A stretch of 20,952 nt of DNA from Natrialbaceae archaeon Tc-Br11_E2g1 (lineage in GTDB: Archaea; Halobacteriota; Halobacteria; Halobacteriales; Natrialbaceae), in NCBI GenBank assembly GCA_001564255.1, contig LKNC01000010.1:1-20952 (forward strand), in the 5' to 3' direction. A model generated the notes under the pieces. It did not search any database, was not told the DNA's origin, and saw only the letters and a list, made by a program, of their open reading frames with translations. Position 1 is the stretch's first letter; each line of letters opens with the position of its first letter. Of the stretch, positions 1 to 7,040 are shown piece by piece. Position numbers and translations under genes: made by a program.

Positions 1-364
1 CCGCCGGCGTCGGCGAGAAGTAGATCAGCGCGAACAGGAGGGGGCCGAGCAGGAGACTGACACGCTGTCGCAGGCCGTAGCTGCCACCCACGTCGAACGG
101 TGAGTCGTCGTCACCCCCGGAGTCGTCCGGATCCCGCTGATCGTCGGCGATGTCGCGTGGGCCGTCGCCGCTGCCGTCGGCCACGAACCGCCGATCCGCC
201 GCCGGATCGTCCGGTACGTCGGCGCGGCGCTCTCCGTCCGCGATGTCGGCGGCGATCTTCGGCCCGTCGAGGGTGAGATACGCCTTCGTTCGGGCGCTAG
301 AGCGCCAGAGGACCGTCCGGACGTTCTGGAAGACGTGTTGGGACACCTCGAGCAGTTTGCGCAT
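1..364 (-). CDS. Probable SLC13/DASS-family anion transporter, N-terminal part
   Basis: This gene is cut by the window edge; about 121 N-terminal residues are visible. The start MRKLLEVSQHVFQNVR is followed by a long acidic, Asp-rich and probably cytoplasmic stretch (about residues 30-100). The first membrane helix then begins (RVSLLLGPLLFALIYFSPTP). That helix resembles the first helix of SLC13/DASS sodium-coupled dicarboxylate or sulfate symporters, which is the basis of the call. The diagnostic later helices are missing, so substrate and even family remain uncertain. The ATG at 364 is chosen because a strong TATA box lies about 30 nt upstream, implying a leaderless mRNA. It is divergent from the universal stress protein gene at 486, and haloarchaeal UspA genes often neighbour transporters. 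A longer ORF in another frame across the same bases is Arg/Thr/Ser-rich and is a shadow. Confidence 0.6.
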   Translation of the reverse strand, partial: MRKLLEVSQHVFQNVRTVLWRSSARTKAYLTLDGPKIAADIADGERRADVPDDPAADRRFVADGSGDGPRDIADDQRDPDDSGGDDDSPFDVGGSYGLRQRVSLLLGPLLFALIYFSPTPA

Positions 365-389
365 GAACGATAGTGAGGTTCAACGGGCA

Positions 390-399
390 TATATATAAA
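390..399 (-). promoter_or_regulatory. TATA box of the transporter gene
   Basis: On the minus strand this reads TTTATATATA. Its centre is about 30 nt upstream of the ATG at 364, the spacing expected for a leaderless haloarchaeal transcript. Confidence 0.75.
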
Positions 400-405
400 C
401 ATTTT

Positions 406-420
406 GTGATTATTTATCAC
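406..420. promoter_or_regulatory. Perfect inverted repeat GTGAT-n5-ATCAC, possible operator
   Basis: The two 5-nt arms, GTGAT and ATCAC, are separated by TATTT. The site lies in the 121-nt divergent intergenic region, directly upstream of the BRE/TATA element of the transporter gene and about 36 nt upstream of the uspA TATA-like box. Its position suits a dimeric HTH regulator acting on the transporter promoter. No regulator for it is identified in the window. Confidence 0.4.
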
Positions 421-455
421 CGCACACACGCTACCGGGGTGGTTCCTTCCGAACA

Positions 456-461
456 GTTTTA
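456..461 (+). promoter_or_regulatory. TATA-like box of the universal stress protein gene
   Basis: The sequence GTTTTA lies about 27 nt upstream of the ATG at 486. This supports a leaderless start there and argues against the in-frame ATG at 471, which would lie upstream of the predicted transcript start. Confidence 0.5.
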
Positions 462-485
462 CCACTGAGCGTGGAACGGCGACCA

Positions 486-944
486 ATGTATCGGGTGTTG
501 CTTACTGCCGACGAGAAGGAATCGCGGGTGCGTGCACAGGCCGAGGCGGTCCTCGAGGGGGCGGCTGACGACCACGTCGTCGACGTCCTCCACGTTCACA
601 GGGAGGTGTCCCTGCCCGACGCCGAGTGGGCGGTCGGCGGCTTCTTCGAGACGTACGCAGAGGAGATGTCCGAGGCGATCCGGGAAATCGATCGGCTGCC
701 AGCGTCGGTCGAGGTCGCCACCGAAGTCCTCGACGACGCTGGCATCGAATACGCAGTCCACGAAACCGTCGGGACCCCCGCCGAGGCGATCCTCGATACC
801 GCGGTGGAACTCGACAGCGACGAGATCGTCCTCGGTGTCTCGAAACACACCCCGGTCGGGAAGGTGCTGTTCGGCAGCGTCGCCCAGGCGGTGATCCTCA
901 ACAGCAATCGACCGGTGACGCTCGTCCCGGACGACCCCGAGTGA
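486..944 (+). CDS. Universal stress protein, UspA family
   Basis: The product is a 152-residue single-domain UspA-fold protein, the usual length for the family, and is probably cytoplasmic. It starts with the beta-1 strand MYRVLLTADE. The C-terminal nucleotide-loop region GVSKHTPVGKVLFGSVAQ (117-134) precedes the last strand PVTLVP. The canonical ATP-binding pattern is G-x2-G-x9-G(S/T). Here G117 and G130-S131 are present, but the middle Gly position is Lys120, so ATP binding cannot be assumed. Such proteins are small nucleotide-linked stress or regulatory proteins, and the partner is unknown. The ATG at 486 is preferred over the one at 471 because of the TATA-like element and because MYRVLL aligns with the usual family start. 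The gene is divergent from a transporter gene, which may be its functional partner (inference). Confidence 0.9.
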   Translation: MYRVLLTADEKESRVRAQAEAVLEGAADDHVVDVLHVHREVSLPDAEWAVGGFFETYAEEMSEAIREIDRLPASVEVATEVLDDAGIEYAVHETVGTPAEAILDTAVELDSDEIVLGVSKHTPVGKVLFGSVAQAVILNSNRPVTLVPDDPE

Positions 945-987
945 GCGATCCCCGACGGATCGACGGGCCAGTTCCGTGTTCGGTCTA

Positions 988-1000
988 GGAGTTATACTCC
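988..1000. terminator. Short inverted repeat between convergent genes
   Basis: GGAGT-TAT-ACTCC is a perfect 5-bp-arm hairpin. It lies between the stop of the UspA gene (944) and the stop of the small membrane protein gene (1010), which converge on it. A role in transcription termination is possible, but there is no clear T tract. Confidence 0.3.
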
Positions 1001-1009
1001 CGGACAAAG

Positions 1010-1213
1010 TTACCCACTTTCGGGATCGCGGTTCGCGAGGACAACGACGAGGCCCCCGCCACCGAGGATCCAGAACGCCCCCAAACCGAGGAAGAGGGCG
1101 TTTGCAGTGACAGCCCCGGTGGCAGCGACCGTTACCCCGAAGAAGACGATCGCAACAAGCATCAGTCGGTAAAAGCGCTCTTGTTCGACGAACCAGCGGA
1201 TGTATTCTTTCAT
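1010..1213 (-). CDS. Small two-helix membrane protein, function unknown
   Basis: The product is a 67-residue protein with two predicted membrane helices, at about 15-36 (RLMLVAIVFFGVTVAATGAV) and 39-60 (NALFLGLGAFWILGGGGLVVV). The N-terminus is short and charged (MKEYIRWFVEQERFYR) and the tail is charged (NRDPESG). I recognise no family. It stands alone on the minus strand between the UspA gene and the aminotransferase. It looks real because of the clean alternation of hydrophobic helices and charged ends, the unambiguous ATG, and the TATA-like element AATAATTAC about 30 nt upstream. Confidence 0.7.
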   Translation of the reverse strand: MKEYIRWFVEQERFYRLMLVAIVFFGVTVAATGAVTANALFLGLGAFWILGGGGLVVVLANRDPESG

Positions 1214-1237
1214 GGCGGGTGATAGGGCTCCTCGGTA

Positions 1238-1247
1238 GTAATTATTC
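1238..1247 (-). promoter_or_regulatory. TATA box of the small membrane protein gene
   Basis: On the minus strand this reads GAATAATTAC, centred about 30 nt upstream of the ATG at 1213. This is consistent with a leaderless transcript. Confidence 0.55.
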
Positions 1248-1272
1248 GGCGTGGTTCATACGTTTGCCACAG

Positions 1273-1280
1273 CTATTTAT
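1273..1280 (+). promoter_or_regulatory. TATA box of the aminotransferase gene
   Basis: CTATTTAT is centred about 27 nt upstream of the ATG at 1304. This supports that start and a leaderless mRNA. Confidence 0.65.
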
Positions 1281-1303
1281 CAGTTCGTTGTATAGGGCCT
1301 CAC

Positions 1304-2626
1304 ATGTCATCCGAACGATCGGAGCCCACAGAGCGTCACGTGACGAATTCGATTCCCCACTGGCACTCCACCGATAGCGACGTACAGACGATCGTCGACG
1401 GTGAGGGGGCCTACGTGTACGATCCCTCCGGCACGGCGTATCTCGATTTCCAATCGCAGCTGTACTGTGTCAACGCCGGGCACAGTAACCAACGCATTAT
1501 CGATGCGATGAGTACACAACTGGCCCGCGTTCCGTACGTCTCTTCTAACAAGAACAACGATACCAGAACTGAACTCGCAACACGCCTGCTCAGCGTCACA
1601 CCGGAACGGATAGACAGGATTCTGTTCTCTATTTCCGGAAGTGAAGCCAACGAGACGGCGGTGATGCTCGCCCGTGAACACACCGGATCGCCGAAGGTGC
1701 TCACTCGGTGGCGGTCCTATCACGGGGCCACGTACGGTACGGCGAGTTTGACCGGCGACACCGCTACCCACACGGCTATCGAAGCACACGCGGCCACCAC
1801 GGGTAACGCCAAGTTCCTCCCGCCGATCCCGGCGGCGTTCGACGGCGCAACCGGCACCGAACTCGCCCGAAAGGCTGCAGCGCACCTCGAGTTCGTTATC
1901 CGTAACGAGGGGCCGGAGTCGATCGCCGCCCTCCTCACCGAAATCGTCGCGGGCTCGAGCGGTGGCTTCACGGCCCCACCGGGCTACTTCGAGCGCGTTC
2001 GTGACCTCTGTGACGAGTACGACATCCTGTTGATCGCCGACGAGGTGATCACCGGCTTTGGCCGCTGTGGCGAGTGGTTCGGCGTCCAGACGGAGGGGAT
2101 CGAACCGGACATGCTGACGTTCGCGAAGGGCGTCACCAGTTCGTACGCTCCGCTGGCCGGCGTCGCGATGAGTGCGGAACTCGCCGACGAAGTCGAAGCG
2201 AACGGCCTCGACGTCGGACAGACGTTCGCCGGCCATCCGGTGAGCTGTGCGGCGGGTGTCGCCGCGATCGACGCATACGAAGACGAGTTACTCGACAACG
2301 CCCGCTCGGTCGCGCCCCGTCTCGAGGCGCGACTCACTGCGCTCGAAGATCGGTTCGAGGTCGTCAGTTCGGTCCATGGACGGGGACTGCTGTGGGGCGT
2401 CGAGTTCGCCGACCCGTCGACGGGGACGTCGTTCGTCGATCCACGGGTCGAGGATATCTCGAACCCGGTGAAAGAGACGGTGAAACGGGCCGCCGATCGT
2501 GGTGTGTTTTTCGGTCTGGGCCGGCCGGGTATCCAGCTCGTCGTCGCGCCACCGCTGTGTGTCGATGCCGCGGAGATCGACGAGGCAGTCGACGCCCTGG
2601 AAGCGGCGATCGACTCGACGTTCTGA
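1304..2626 (+). CDS. Class III PLP-dependent aminotransferase
   Basis: The product is a 440-residue cytoplasmic fold-type I enzyme that transfers an amino group to a keto acid using pyridoxal phosphate. Family marks in order are: the N-terminal substrate region with YVYDPSGTAYLDF (38-50); the PLP phosphate loop SGSEANETAV (111-120); SYHGATYG (138-145); the PLP ring-nitrogen Asp in IADEVITGFGR (D246); and the Schiff-base lysine K275 in LTFAKGVTSSYAPL. Length is normal for the omega-transaminase group. The N-terminal part (LDFQSQLYCVNAGHSNQRIIDAM) resembles enzymes usually annotated only as 'aspartate aminotransferase family' or taurine-pyruvate type, so the substrate cannot be named. It is monocistronic by appearance. 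By eye, the first third has more A/T at third codon positions than neighbouring genes, which may mean transfer or relaxed bias. Confidence 0.92.
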   Translation: MSSERSEPTERHVTNSIPHWHSTDSDVQTIVDGEGAYVYDPSGTAYLDFQSQLYCVNAGHSNQRIIDAMSTQLARVPYVSSNKNNDTRTELATRLLSVTPERIDRILFSISGSEANETAVMLAREHTGSPKVLTRWRSYHGATYGTASLTGDTATHTAIEAHAATTGNAKFLPPIPAAFDGATGTELARKAAAHLEFVIRNEGPESIAALLTEIVAGSSGGFTAPPGYFERVRDLCDEYDILLIADEVITGFGRCGEWFGVQTEGIEPDMLTFAKGVTSSYAPLAGVAMSAELADEVEANGLDVGQTFAGHPVSCAAGVAAIDAYEDELLDNARSVAPRLEARLTALEDRFEVVSSVHGRGLLWGVEFADPSTGTSFVDPRVEDISNPVKETVKRAADRGVFFGLGRPGIQLVVAPPLCVDAAEIDEAVDALEAAIDSTF

Positions 2627-2646
2627 TCCCCCGACTTCGCCGTTTC

Positions 2647-2728
2647 ATAATGATGGCTGTGACTAATTGCCGACGCAACCGCAGGACGTTCCGCGGTTGT
2701 GGCGGTAAAGACTCACAGCCATCGTTAT
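2647..2728. repeat. 82-nt near-palindromic element
   Basis: The left arm starts ATAATGATGGCTGTGA and the right arm ends TCACAGCCATCGTTAT. The centre carries CAACCGC...GCGGTTGTG around GGACGTTCC. Comparing the 41-nt halves by hand gives 32 of 41 matching positions; four of the nine differences are G-U compatible when transcribed from the plus strand. It begins 20 nt after the aminotransferase stop codon. It could act as that gene's terminator or be a palindromic mobile-element remnant (MITE-like or a PATE of the kind known from haloarchaea). No target-site duplication is obvious. Confidence 0.75.
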
Positions 2729-2810
2729 CAGGGCGTGGTAGCTTACACGCATCGAGCCGCTCGAGGTACCGTTGTCCATGACCGACAGTATCACCCAACG
2801 AAGATCAACG

Positions 2811-2818
2811 CTTATAAC
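2811..2818 (+). promoter_or_regulatory. TATA box of the carbonic anhydrase gene
   Basis: CTTATAAC is centred about 27 nt upstream of the ATG at 2841. It would lie inside the coding sequence if the upstream in-frame starts at 2772 or 2778 were used, so it decides the start. Confidence 0.7.
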
Positions 2819-2840
2819 GGTGGTCCCGAGTGTCGAGACC

Positions 2841-3371
2841 ATGCTTCGATCCTTCGACGGACACGAACCCGAGGTCGACGATTCGGCGTACGTAGACGAG
2901 AGTGCGGTCGTCATCGGTGAGGTCACGATCGAGGCCGACGCAAGCGTCTGGCCCGGGGCGGTGGTTCGCGGTGACCACGGGGAGATCGTCCTCCGGGAAG
3001 GCGCGAACGTCCAGGACAACGCGACCCTCCACGAGGGTGGGGAGATCGGTCCGTACGCGACCGTCGGCCACAACGCCGTCGTCCACAACGCGACCGTCGG
3101 CGAGCGGTGTCTGGTCGGGATGGGCGCGATCGTCCTAGACGACAGCGTGATCGGCGACGGGAGCCTGGTCGGGGCAAACAGCGTCGTCACCGAAGGGACG
3201 GAGGTCCCGGAGTCCTCGCTCGCGGTCGGAACGCCAGCAGAAGTGATACGGGAAGTCGAAGGGTCCTACTGGCACGAGGCCGGCGACCGGTACGTGGAAC
3301 TCTCGAAAACGCACGCCGAAACGTCCGAGACCCTCGAGGCCGGAACGGGTTCTCCGCACACAGAGGAGTGA
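2841..3371 (+). CDS. Gamma-class carbonic anhydrase family protein
   Basis: The product is a 176-residue left-handed beta-helix protein with repeated hexapeptide (V/I-G-x-x-A/x) turns, such as VDESAVVIGEVTIEADASV and VGERCLVGMGAIVLDDSVIG. It matches the gamma-carbonic anhydrase/YrdA group: WPGAVVRGD (37-45) and three candidate zinc ligands, H64 (ATLH), H77 (VGHN) and H82 (VVHN). The acidic loop and the proton-shuttle Glu known from Methanosarcina Cam are not obvious, as in the shorter CamH/YrdA proteins, so CO2 hydration is inferred from family rather than shown. Members act as trimers in the cytoplasm. The start at 2841 is chosen from the TATA box 27 nt upstream and from where the beta-helix homology begins. 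An in-frame extension of 23 residues upstream is probably not translated. Confidence 0.88.
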   Translation: MLRSFDGHEPEVDDSAYVDESAVVIGEVTIEADASVWPGAVVRGDHGEIVLREGANVQDNATLHEGGEIGPYATVGHNAVVHNATVGERCLVGMGAIVLDDSVIGDGSLVGANSVVTEGTEVPESSLAVGTPAEVIREVEGSYWHEAGDRYVELSKTHAETSETLEAGTGSPHTEE

Positions 3372-3733
3372 TACTCGCCCAGTCCGTCCTCGCTGACGCC
3401 GTTACAGCCGGCGAGAACGACGAAAAAACGGCCAGGCGGGCGTCCCGTCTCGCGAGGTCGTCGACGACCCCGGGAACCGAGTATTACCCTCGAGGGTCGT
3501 ACTGTCGGTCGTGGCCGGACTGACGCGGGCCAGACCGGCGTCCCGGCACGTCTCGGAAGGGGGGTACGTCCGTGTGGGCGACAGGATCACTCGGTGGGTC
3601 GGTGTGGTAGCGACGGCGAACAGAAGGGGACGTTATCTGCCGATTACCGACTCTATAAGGCCTAGGCGTTTTATATACATATGTCTAACATCAGTTGCCT
3701 AATCGGTACCGAGAGGGGCCGACGAGAGTAAAA
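3372..3733. other. Intergenic region before crtB (362 nt)
   Basis: I see no convincing gene here. Short ORFs in both directions are Arg/Ser/Thr-rich and unlike haloarchaeal proteins. It contains a perfect 12-bp palindrome ACCCTCGAGGGT (3486-3497), just after a TATA-like GTATTAC. Near the right end are two possible promoter elements, CTATAAG (3653-3659) and TTTTATATAC (3669-3678), serving crtB. Confidence 0.5.
3669..3678 (+). promoter_or_regulatory. TATA box of crtB
   Basis: TTTTATATAC is the strongest TATA element in the region. Its distance to the ATG at 3734 is about 60 nt. Transcription would start near 3700 and leave a leader of about 35 nt, unlike most genes here. The leader contains the palindrome CGGTACCG and a purine-rich GAGAGGGG. 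Confidence 0.6.
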
Positions 3734-4684
3734 ATGCAAAAAGAACACATCGACGCCGGGAAGGAGATCCAGAAGCGAACGGGGAAGACGTTTTACCTCG
3801 CAACGAAGTTCCTTCCAGAACGCGTCCGACACGCCACGCACGTCCTCTATGGCTTCTTCCGGATCGCCGACGAAGTCGTCGACGACGCCGCCGGCGTGCC
3901 ACCCGAGAAACAGGCCGCCCAGATCGAGGACCTCCGTGCGAAGGCACTCGGTGAGGTCGAACCCGACGACCCCGTCCTCGTTGCCTTCAACGAGCTTCGA
4001 GACCGGTACGAGATCTCGGAGACGGAAGTCGAGGAGTTCCTCGAGGCGATGGCAACGGACATCCACACGAGCCGATACGAGAGCTACGAGGACCTCGAGG
4101 GGTACATGCGAGGCTCCGCGGCGGCCGTCGGGGTGATGATGACCGCGATCATGGAACCCGACGACCCCGAAACCGCCCTCCCCCACGCGATCGCACTCGG
4201 TGAGGCGTTCCAGATGACGAACTTCCTGCGGGACGTCCGCGAGGACGTCCTAGAGCGTGACAGGATCTACATCCCCCAGGAGACCCTGCGTGCCCACGGC
4301 GTCCCCGAACAACAGGTCGAGGACCTCGAGATGAGCGAGTCGTTCGCGGCCGCGATGGCCGAAGAACTGCGCCGGACCGAACGGCTATACCAGGAGGGCG
4401 TCGCCGGCATCCGGTATCTCCCAGAGGACTGTCAGCTCCCGGTCTTGCTGGCCGCCGTCCTCTACGCCGAACACCACCGATTGATCCGGGCTCAGGAGTA
4501 CGACGTCCTCTCTACGGATCCCTCGCTGTCGACCGCCCGAAAACTGTGGTGTCTCGCCCGAACCCGCTGGCACTGGCACTGGAACCGCGACCCCGAAGCG
4601 GTCTTTCAGCGCGTCTCCGCCGTCCAATCCAACGAGGCCGGACTCCACGGCCTCGAGCCCGGCGAACGGACACCGGTCCGGTAG
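3734..4684 (+). CDS. crtB: Phytoene synthase
   Basis: The product is a 316-residue trans-isoprenyl diphosphate synthase of the squalene/phytoene synthase family. It condenses two geranylgeranyl diphosphates into phytoene, the first committed step to C40 and C50 carotenoids. Both Asp-rich Mg-diphosphate motifs are present: DEVVDD (46-51) and DVREDVLERDR (167-177), the latter inside the family hallmark NFLRDVRED. YGFFRIAD (39-46) and YMRGSAAAVG (124-133) also match. The ATG at 3734 is preferred over an in-frame TTG at 3695, because the TTG would lie upstream of, or right at, the predicted transcript start and adds basic residues with no family match. The downstream steps are encoded about 2.4 kb away on the opposite strand (crtD-lyeJ-cruF), with a histidine kinase gene between. 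Confidence 0.93.
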   Translation: MQKEHIDAGKEIQKRTGKTFYLATKFLPERVRHATHVLYGFFRIADEVVDDAAGVPPEKQAAQIEDLRAKALGEVEPDDPVLVAFNELRDRYEISETEVEEFLEAMATDIHTSRYESYEDLEGYMRGSAAAVGVMMTAIMEPDDPETALPHAIALGEAFQMTNFLRDVREDVLERDRIYIPQETLRAHGVPEQQVEDLEMSESFAAAMAEELRRTERLYQEGVAGIRYLPEDCQLPVLLAAVLYAEHHRLIRAQEYDVLSTDPSLSTARKLWCLARTRWHWHWNRDPEAVFQRVSAVQSNEAGLHGLEPGERTPVR

Positions 4685-4786
4685 TCACCAAAACGTGTTG
4701 TCATCATCGACAGTGGTCGGTAGATATGCCAGCTGACTGCCGGTTTTGCCTTCCGGATAGCGACGATGGTATCGGACCGTGAATGT

Positions 4787-4795
4787 TCGTTTTTA
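4787..4795 (+). terminator. Possible T-tract terminator after crtB
   Basis: CGTTTTTAC lies about 100 nt after the crtB stop and just before the convergent kinase gene's stop at 4812. Archaeal terminators are often short T runs. This is weak evidence. Confidence 0.3.
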
Positions 4796-4811
4796 CCGGT
4801 AGTGACAAACC

Positions 4812-6875
4812 CTATGATGGATCTGGCGCGGTCGGAACCTCGATTGTGATCGCCGTGCCCGACTGCGATCTGGGGATCTCGATCGTGCCGTCGAGATTTG
4901 CGATGATCCAATAGGAGAGGTACAAGCCGAGGCCCTGGCCATGAACCAGTGGCTGTTCTTTCCCGTCGGCCAGTACCTGCCGTTCGTCTTCGGGAAGCCC
5001 GGGACCCTCATCGGTGATCGTGATAGCGATCCGTTCATCACCTGTGGTGACGGTGAGGTCAACAGTCGGCTGTGGCCCGGTGTGTTCGGCGGCGTTTTCG
5101 AGCAGTTCCCACAGCGCCGTCTCTATCTGTGGCAACGACTCGGCAATCGCCGTCTCCGGAATCTCGGTTGTTACTGTTGCATCCCGATAGCGCTGTTCGA
5201 ATTTGGCGATCAAATCGTTGATGATCGGAACGAGATCGGTAGTCTCCAGCTCCGGCGAAATCTCGCGGTTCGTTTCGATCCGACGGGCCGATTCAGTGAC
5301 GTTCAAAAGCCGGTTGGTCGCTTCTACAATCGTCTCGGCGTTCGATTTAGCACCACCATCGAGTTCAGCTGCCAGTATCTCAGCATGTCCACTGATGACC
5401 GTCAGTTCGTTGCGAACGTTGTGGCGCAGTACGCGATTCATCACGCTAATGAGGCCTTCCCGCTGGCGTCTTTGACTCGTATCCCGCACCATCGCCTGTA
5501 CCCCAACGATGTCGTCCGGTGTCCGCGCGTCTTGGTCGACACTCGGGTCGTATATCGGAACCATCCGCACGTCGACGTACACAGTGTGACCGGAGCGGTT
5601 CGCAATCGGAAGATCACGCACTTGGAGCGACGCACCGTTTATAGCCTCTTCGACGTAGTCGGTGGTCTCACCCAGCGTCTCTTCGTCCGGGACGAGCACC
5701 GAAACCGGTTCGCCGGTGAGTTCGTCGGGTTCGTACCCGAGAAACTCCTTTGTCGACGACGAAACGAAACTGAAGCGCTTCTCCAGATCGATCTGGAAAA
5801 CGAACGAGAAGCTCGCCGCGATGATGGCACGGTAGAGTTCGTTCCGTTGACCGAGTTCGCGTTCCCGTTGGATCAGTCTCCGACGTTGGCGTTCCCGATC
5901 CGTTATATCGGTAAGCCTCAAAACCTCTACCGTCGAATTATCGAGAGTTATCGATGTCGACGAAACGAAGTAGTATGCTGACCGATCGTCGTCCTCGCGT
6001 TCGATAACGTTCCCGTCACCGCCTTTCGTGGCCGCCACCGTTGGGAGCACGTCGTCAAGTTTCTCCCCGACCGTCCCTTCGAGTTCCGGAAACGCGTTCA
6101 CCGCCGCGGGCGAGAAATTCCGAACCCGATCGTTTCGGTCAACGACGATCGTCGCGTCAGTAGTCTGTGCCGCCACCCCGACCGACAGAAACCGATCACC
6201 GAACAGATACACTGCCCCGATGGCGAACGCTGCGACGCCGATCGGCGCGTAGATGAAGTTGATCAACTCCGGTCTCACGAGCGCAATGAGATCGAATGTA
6301 ACAGGGAGTGCCAGGAGGCCGGTAAAGACGCCTAGCAGTCTCGTCTCGTATTCTGACTTGACATACATCTCGAGGATGACGAACAGTCCGATCGCTGCGA
6401 GCACGTACGCCAGGCCGGTCGACGCCCAGTGTATCACGCCATGATCGATCGCCAGGTACTCAAACGGCGTGGTCGCTTCAGTCGTGGTGAAATACAACCC
6501 GTGAACCGGATTGGTGAGCTTTATACCCACCACCGCGAGGAACACGCCGGCACCGAACAGACGGAGCGTCCTATTCCGATGCAGTCGTCGACCGGTGTAG
6601 GCGGATGCGAAGTACAGCCACGCCCAAACGGTTGCGAACCCGAATACCAACCCGATTGTGTACGTTGCCTCCCGAAACGGAGCCGGGACAATAAAGAACG
6701 CCGCCTTGAAGAAACTCCAGATACCGGTCGTCACAAGCAACCCGAGTAACCCATGCCGTAGTTCGGCGATATCGAGCGTTCTGGCCCGCGGAACCACGAA
6801 AAAACAGCAGACGCCACTGAGAAAAAACAGACCGATATACGCGATGCCGATGGGCGTCGCCCACGGTTCAGTCAT
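4812..6875 (-). CDS. Membrane sensor histidine kinase (7-helix N-terminus, two PAS, HisKA-type, HATPase)
   Basis: The product is a 687-residue sensor kinase. Residues about 4-232 hold seven predicted membrane helices, starting IGIAYIGLFFLSGVCCFFVV, matching the HisK N-terminal 7TM region. A first PAS domain follows at about 238-327 and a second at about 343-472 (FQIDLEKRFSFVSSSTKEFLG). The dimerisation box RVLRHNVRNELTVISGH has H485 as the presumed phosphorylated residue. The catalytic domain has an N box (LLENAAEH, 591-598), G1 (DEGPGLP, 622-628) and G2 (GQGLGLYL, 646-653). No receiver domain or separate response regulator is adjacent, which is common in haloarchaea. The ATG at 6875 is preferred over a GTG at 6974: TATA-like TTTATGC/TTTTAAG lies 23-30 nt upstream, and helix 1 starts right after it. 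By eye it is less GC-rich than the flanking carotenoid genes. Confidence 0.9.
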   Translation of the reverse strand: MTEPWATPIGIAYIGLFFLSGVCCFFVVPRARTLDIAELRHGLLGLLVTTGIWSFFKAAFFIVPAPFREATYTIGLVFGFATVWAWLYFASAYTGRRLHRNRTLRLFGAGVFLAVVGIKLTNPVHGLYFTTTEATTPFEYLAIDHGVIHWASTGLAYVLAAIGLFVILEMYVKSEYETRLLGVFTGLLALPVTFDLIALVRPELINFIYAPIGVAAFAIGAVYLFGDRFLSVGVAAQTTDATIVVDRNDRVRNFSPAAVNAFPELEGTVGEKLDDVLPTVAATKGGDGNVIEREDDDRSAYYFVSSTSITLDNSTVEVLRLTDITDRERQRRRLIQRERELGQRNELYRAIIAASFSFVFQIDLEKRFSFVSSSTKEFLGYEPDELTGEPVSVLVPDEETLGETTDYVEEAINGASLQVRDLPIANRSGHTVYVDVRMVPIYDPSVDQDARTPDDIVGVQAMVRDTSQRRQREGLISVMNRVLRHNVRNELTVISGHAEILAAELDGGAKSNAETIVEATNRLLNVTESARRIETNREISPELETTDLVPIINDLIAKFEQRYRDATVTTEIPETAIAESLPQIETALWELLENAAEHTGPQPTVDLTVTTGDERIAITITDEGPGLPEDERQVLADGKEQPLVHGQGLGLYLSYWIIANLDGTIEIPRSQSGTAITIEVPTAPDPS

Positions 6876-6893
6876 CACTCCAGTGATTACTAG

Positions 6894-6908
6894 CTTAAAA
6901 GCATAAAC
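6894..6908 (-). promoter_or_regulatory. Promoter of the sensor kinase gene
   Basis: On the minus strand this reads TTTATGCTTTTAAGC. Two overlapping TATA-like cores lie 23-30 nt upstream of the ATG at 6875 and downstream of the alternative GTG at 6974. This favours the shorter protein. Confidence 0.55.
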
Positions 6909-7019
6909 AGTTCGATCGGGAGACACAGCCCACATCGTGTAACCGACGGCCCCGGACACCAGATGTGAACTCACCAGCGTCGTGTTTCCGATCGTCTATC
7001 ATCGCTCCCTCTCGCACGT

Positions 7020-7040
7020 GTTTCCGGCCTGTCCGGAAAC
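7020..7040. terminator. Hairpin after the crtD-lyeJ-cruF operon
   Basis: GTTTCCGG (7020-7027) and CCGGAAAC (7033-7040) are perfect 8-bp arms around a 5-nt loop, about 70 nt beyond the cruF stop on the minus strand. Two shorter hairpins lie between it and cruF (7042-7058 and 7091-7102). They may form a terminator or 3'-end processing structure for the operon. There is no long T tract. Confidence 0.45.

Noticed and set aside
25..486. 153-codon minus-strand ORF over the transporter start
   Set aside because: The product is Arg/Thr/Ser-rich with no family features. The overlapping frame starting at 364 gives an acidic N-terminus, a membrane helix and a proper promoter.
2772..2840. N-terminal extension of the gamma-carbonic anhydrase
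   Set aside because: The TATA box at 2811-2818 lies inside it and points to a start at 2841, where family homology begins.
3511..3702. 63-codon GTG-start ORF upstream of crtB
   Set aside because: Basic, Arg-rich product without third-position GC bias. It covers the probable crtB promoter.
4726..4782. 18-codon ORF with a CxxC (MPADCRFCLPDSDDGIGP)
   Set aside because: Too short, only one CxxC so no complete zinc site, and no TATA element at the right distance.
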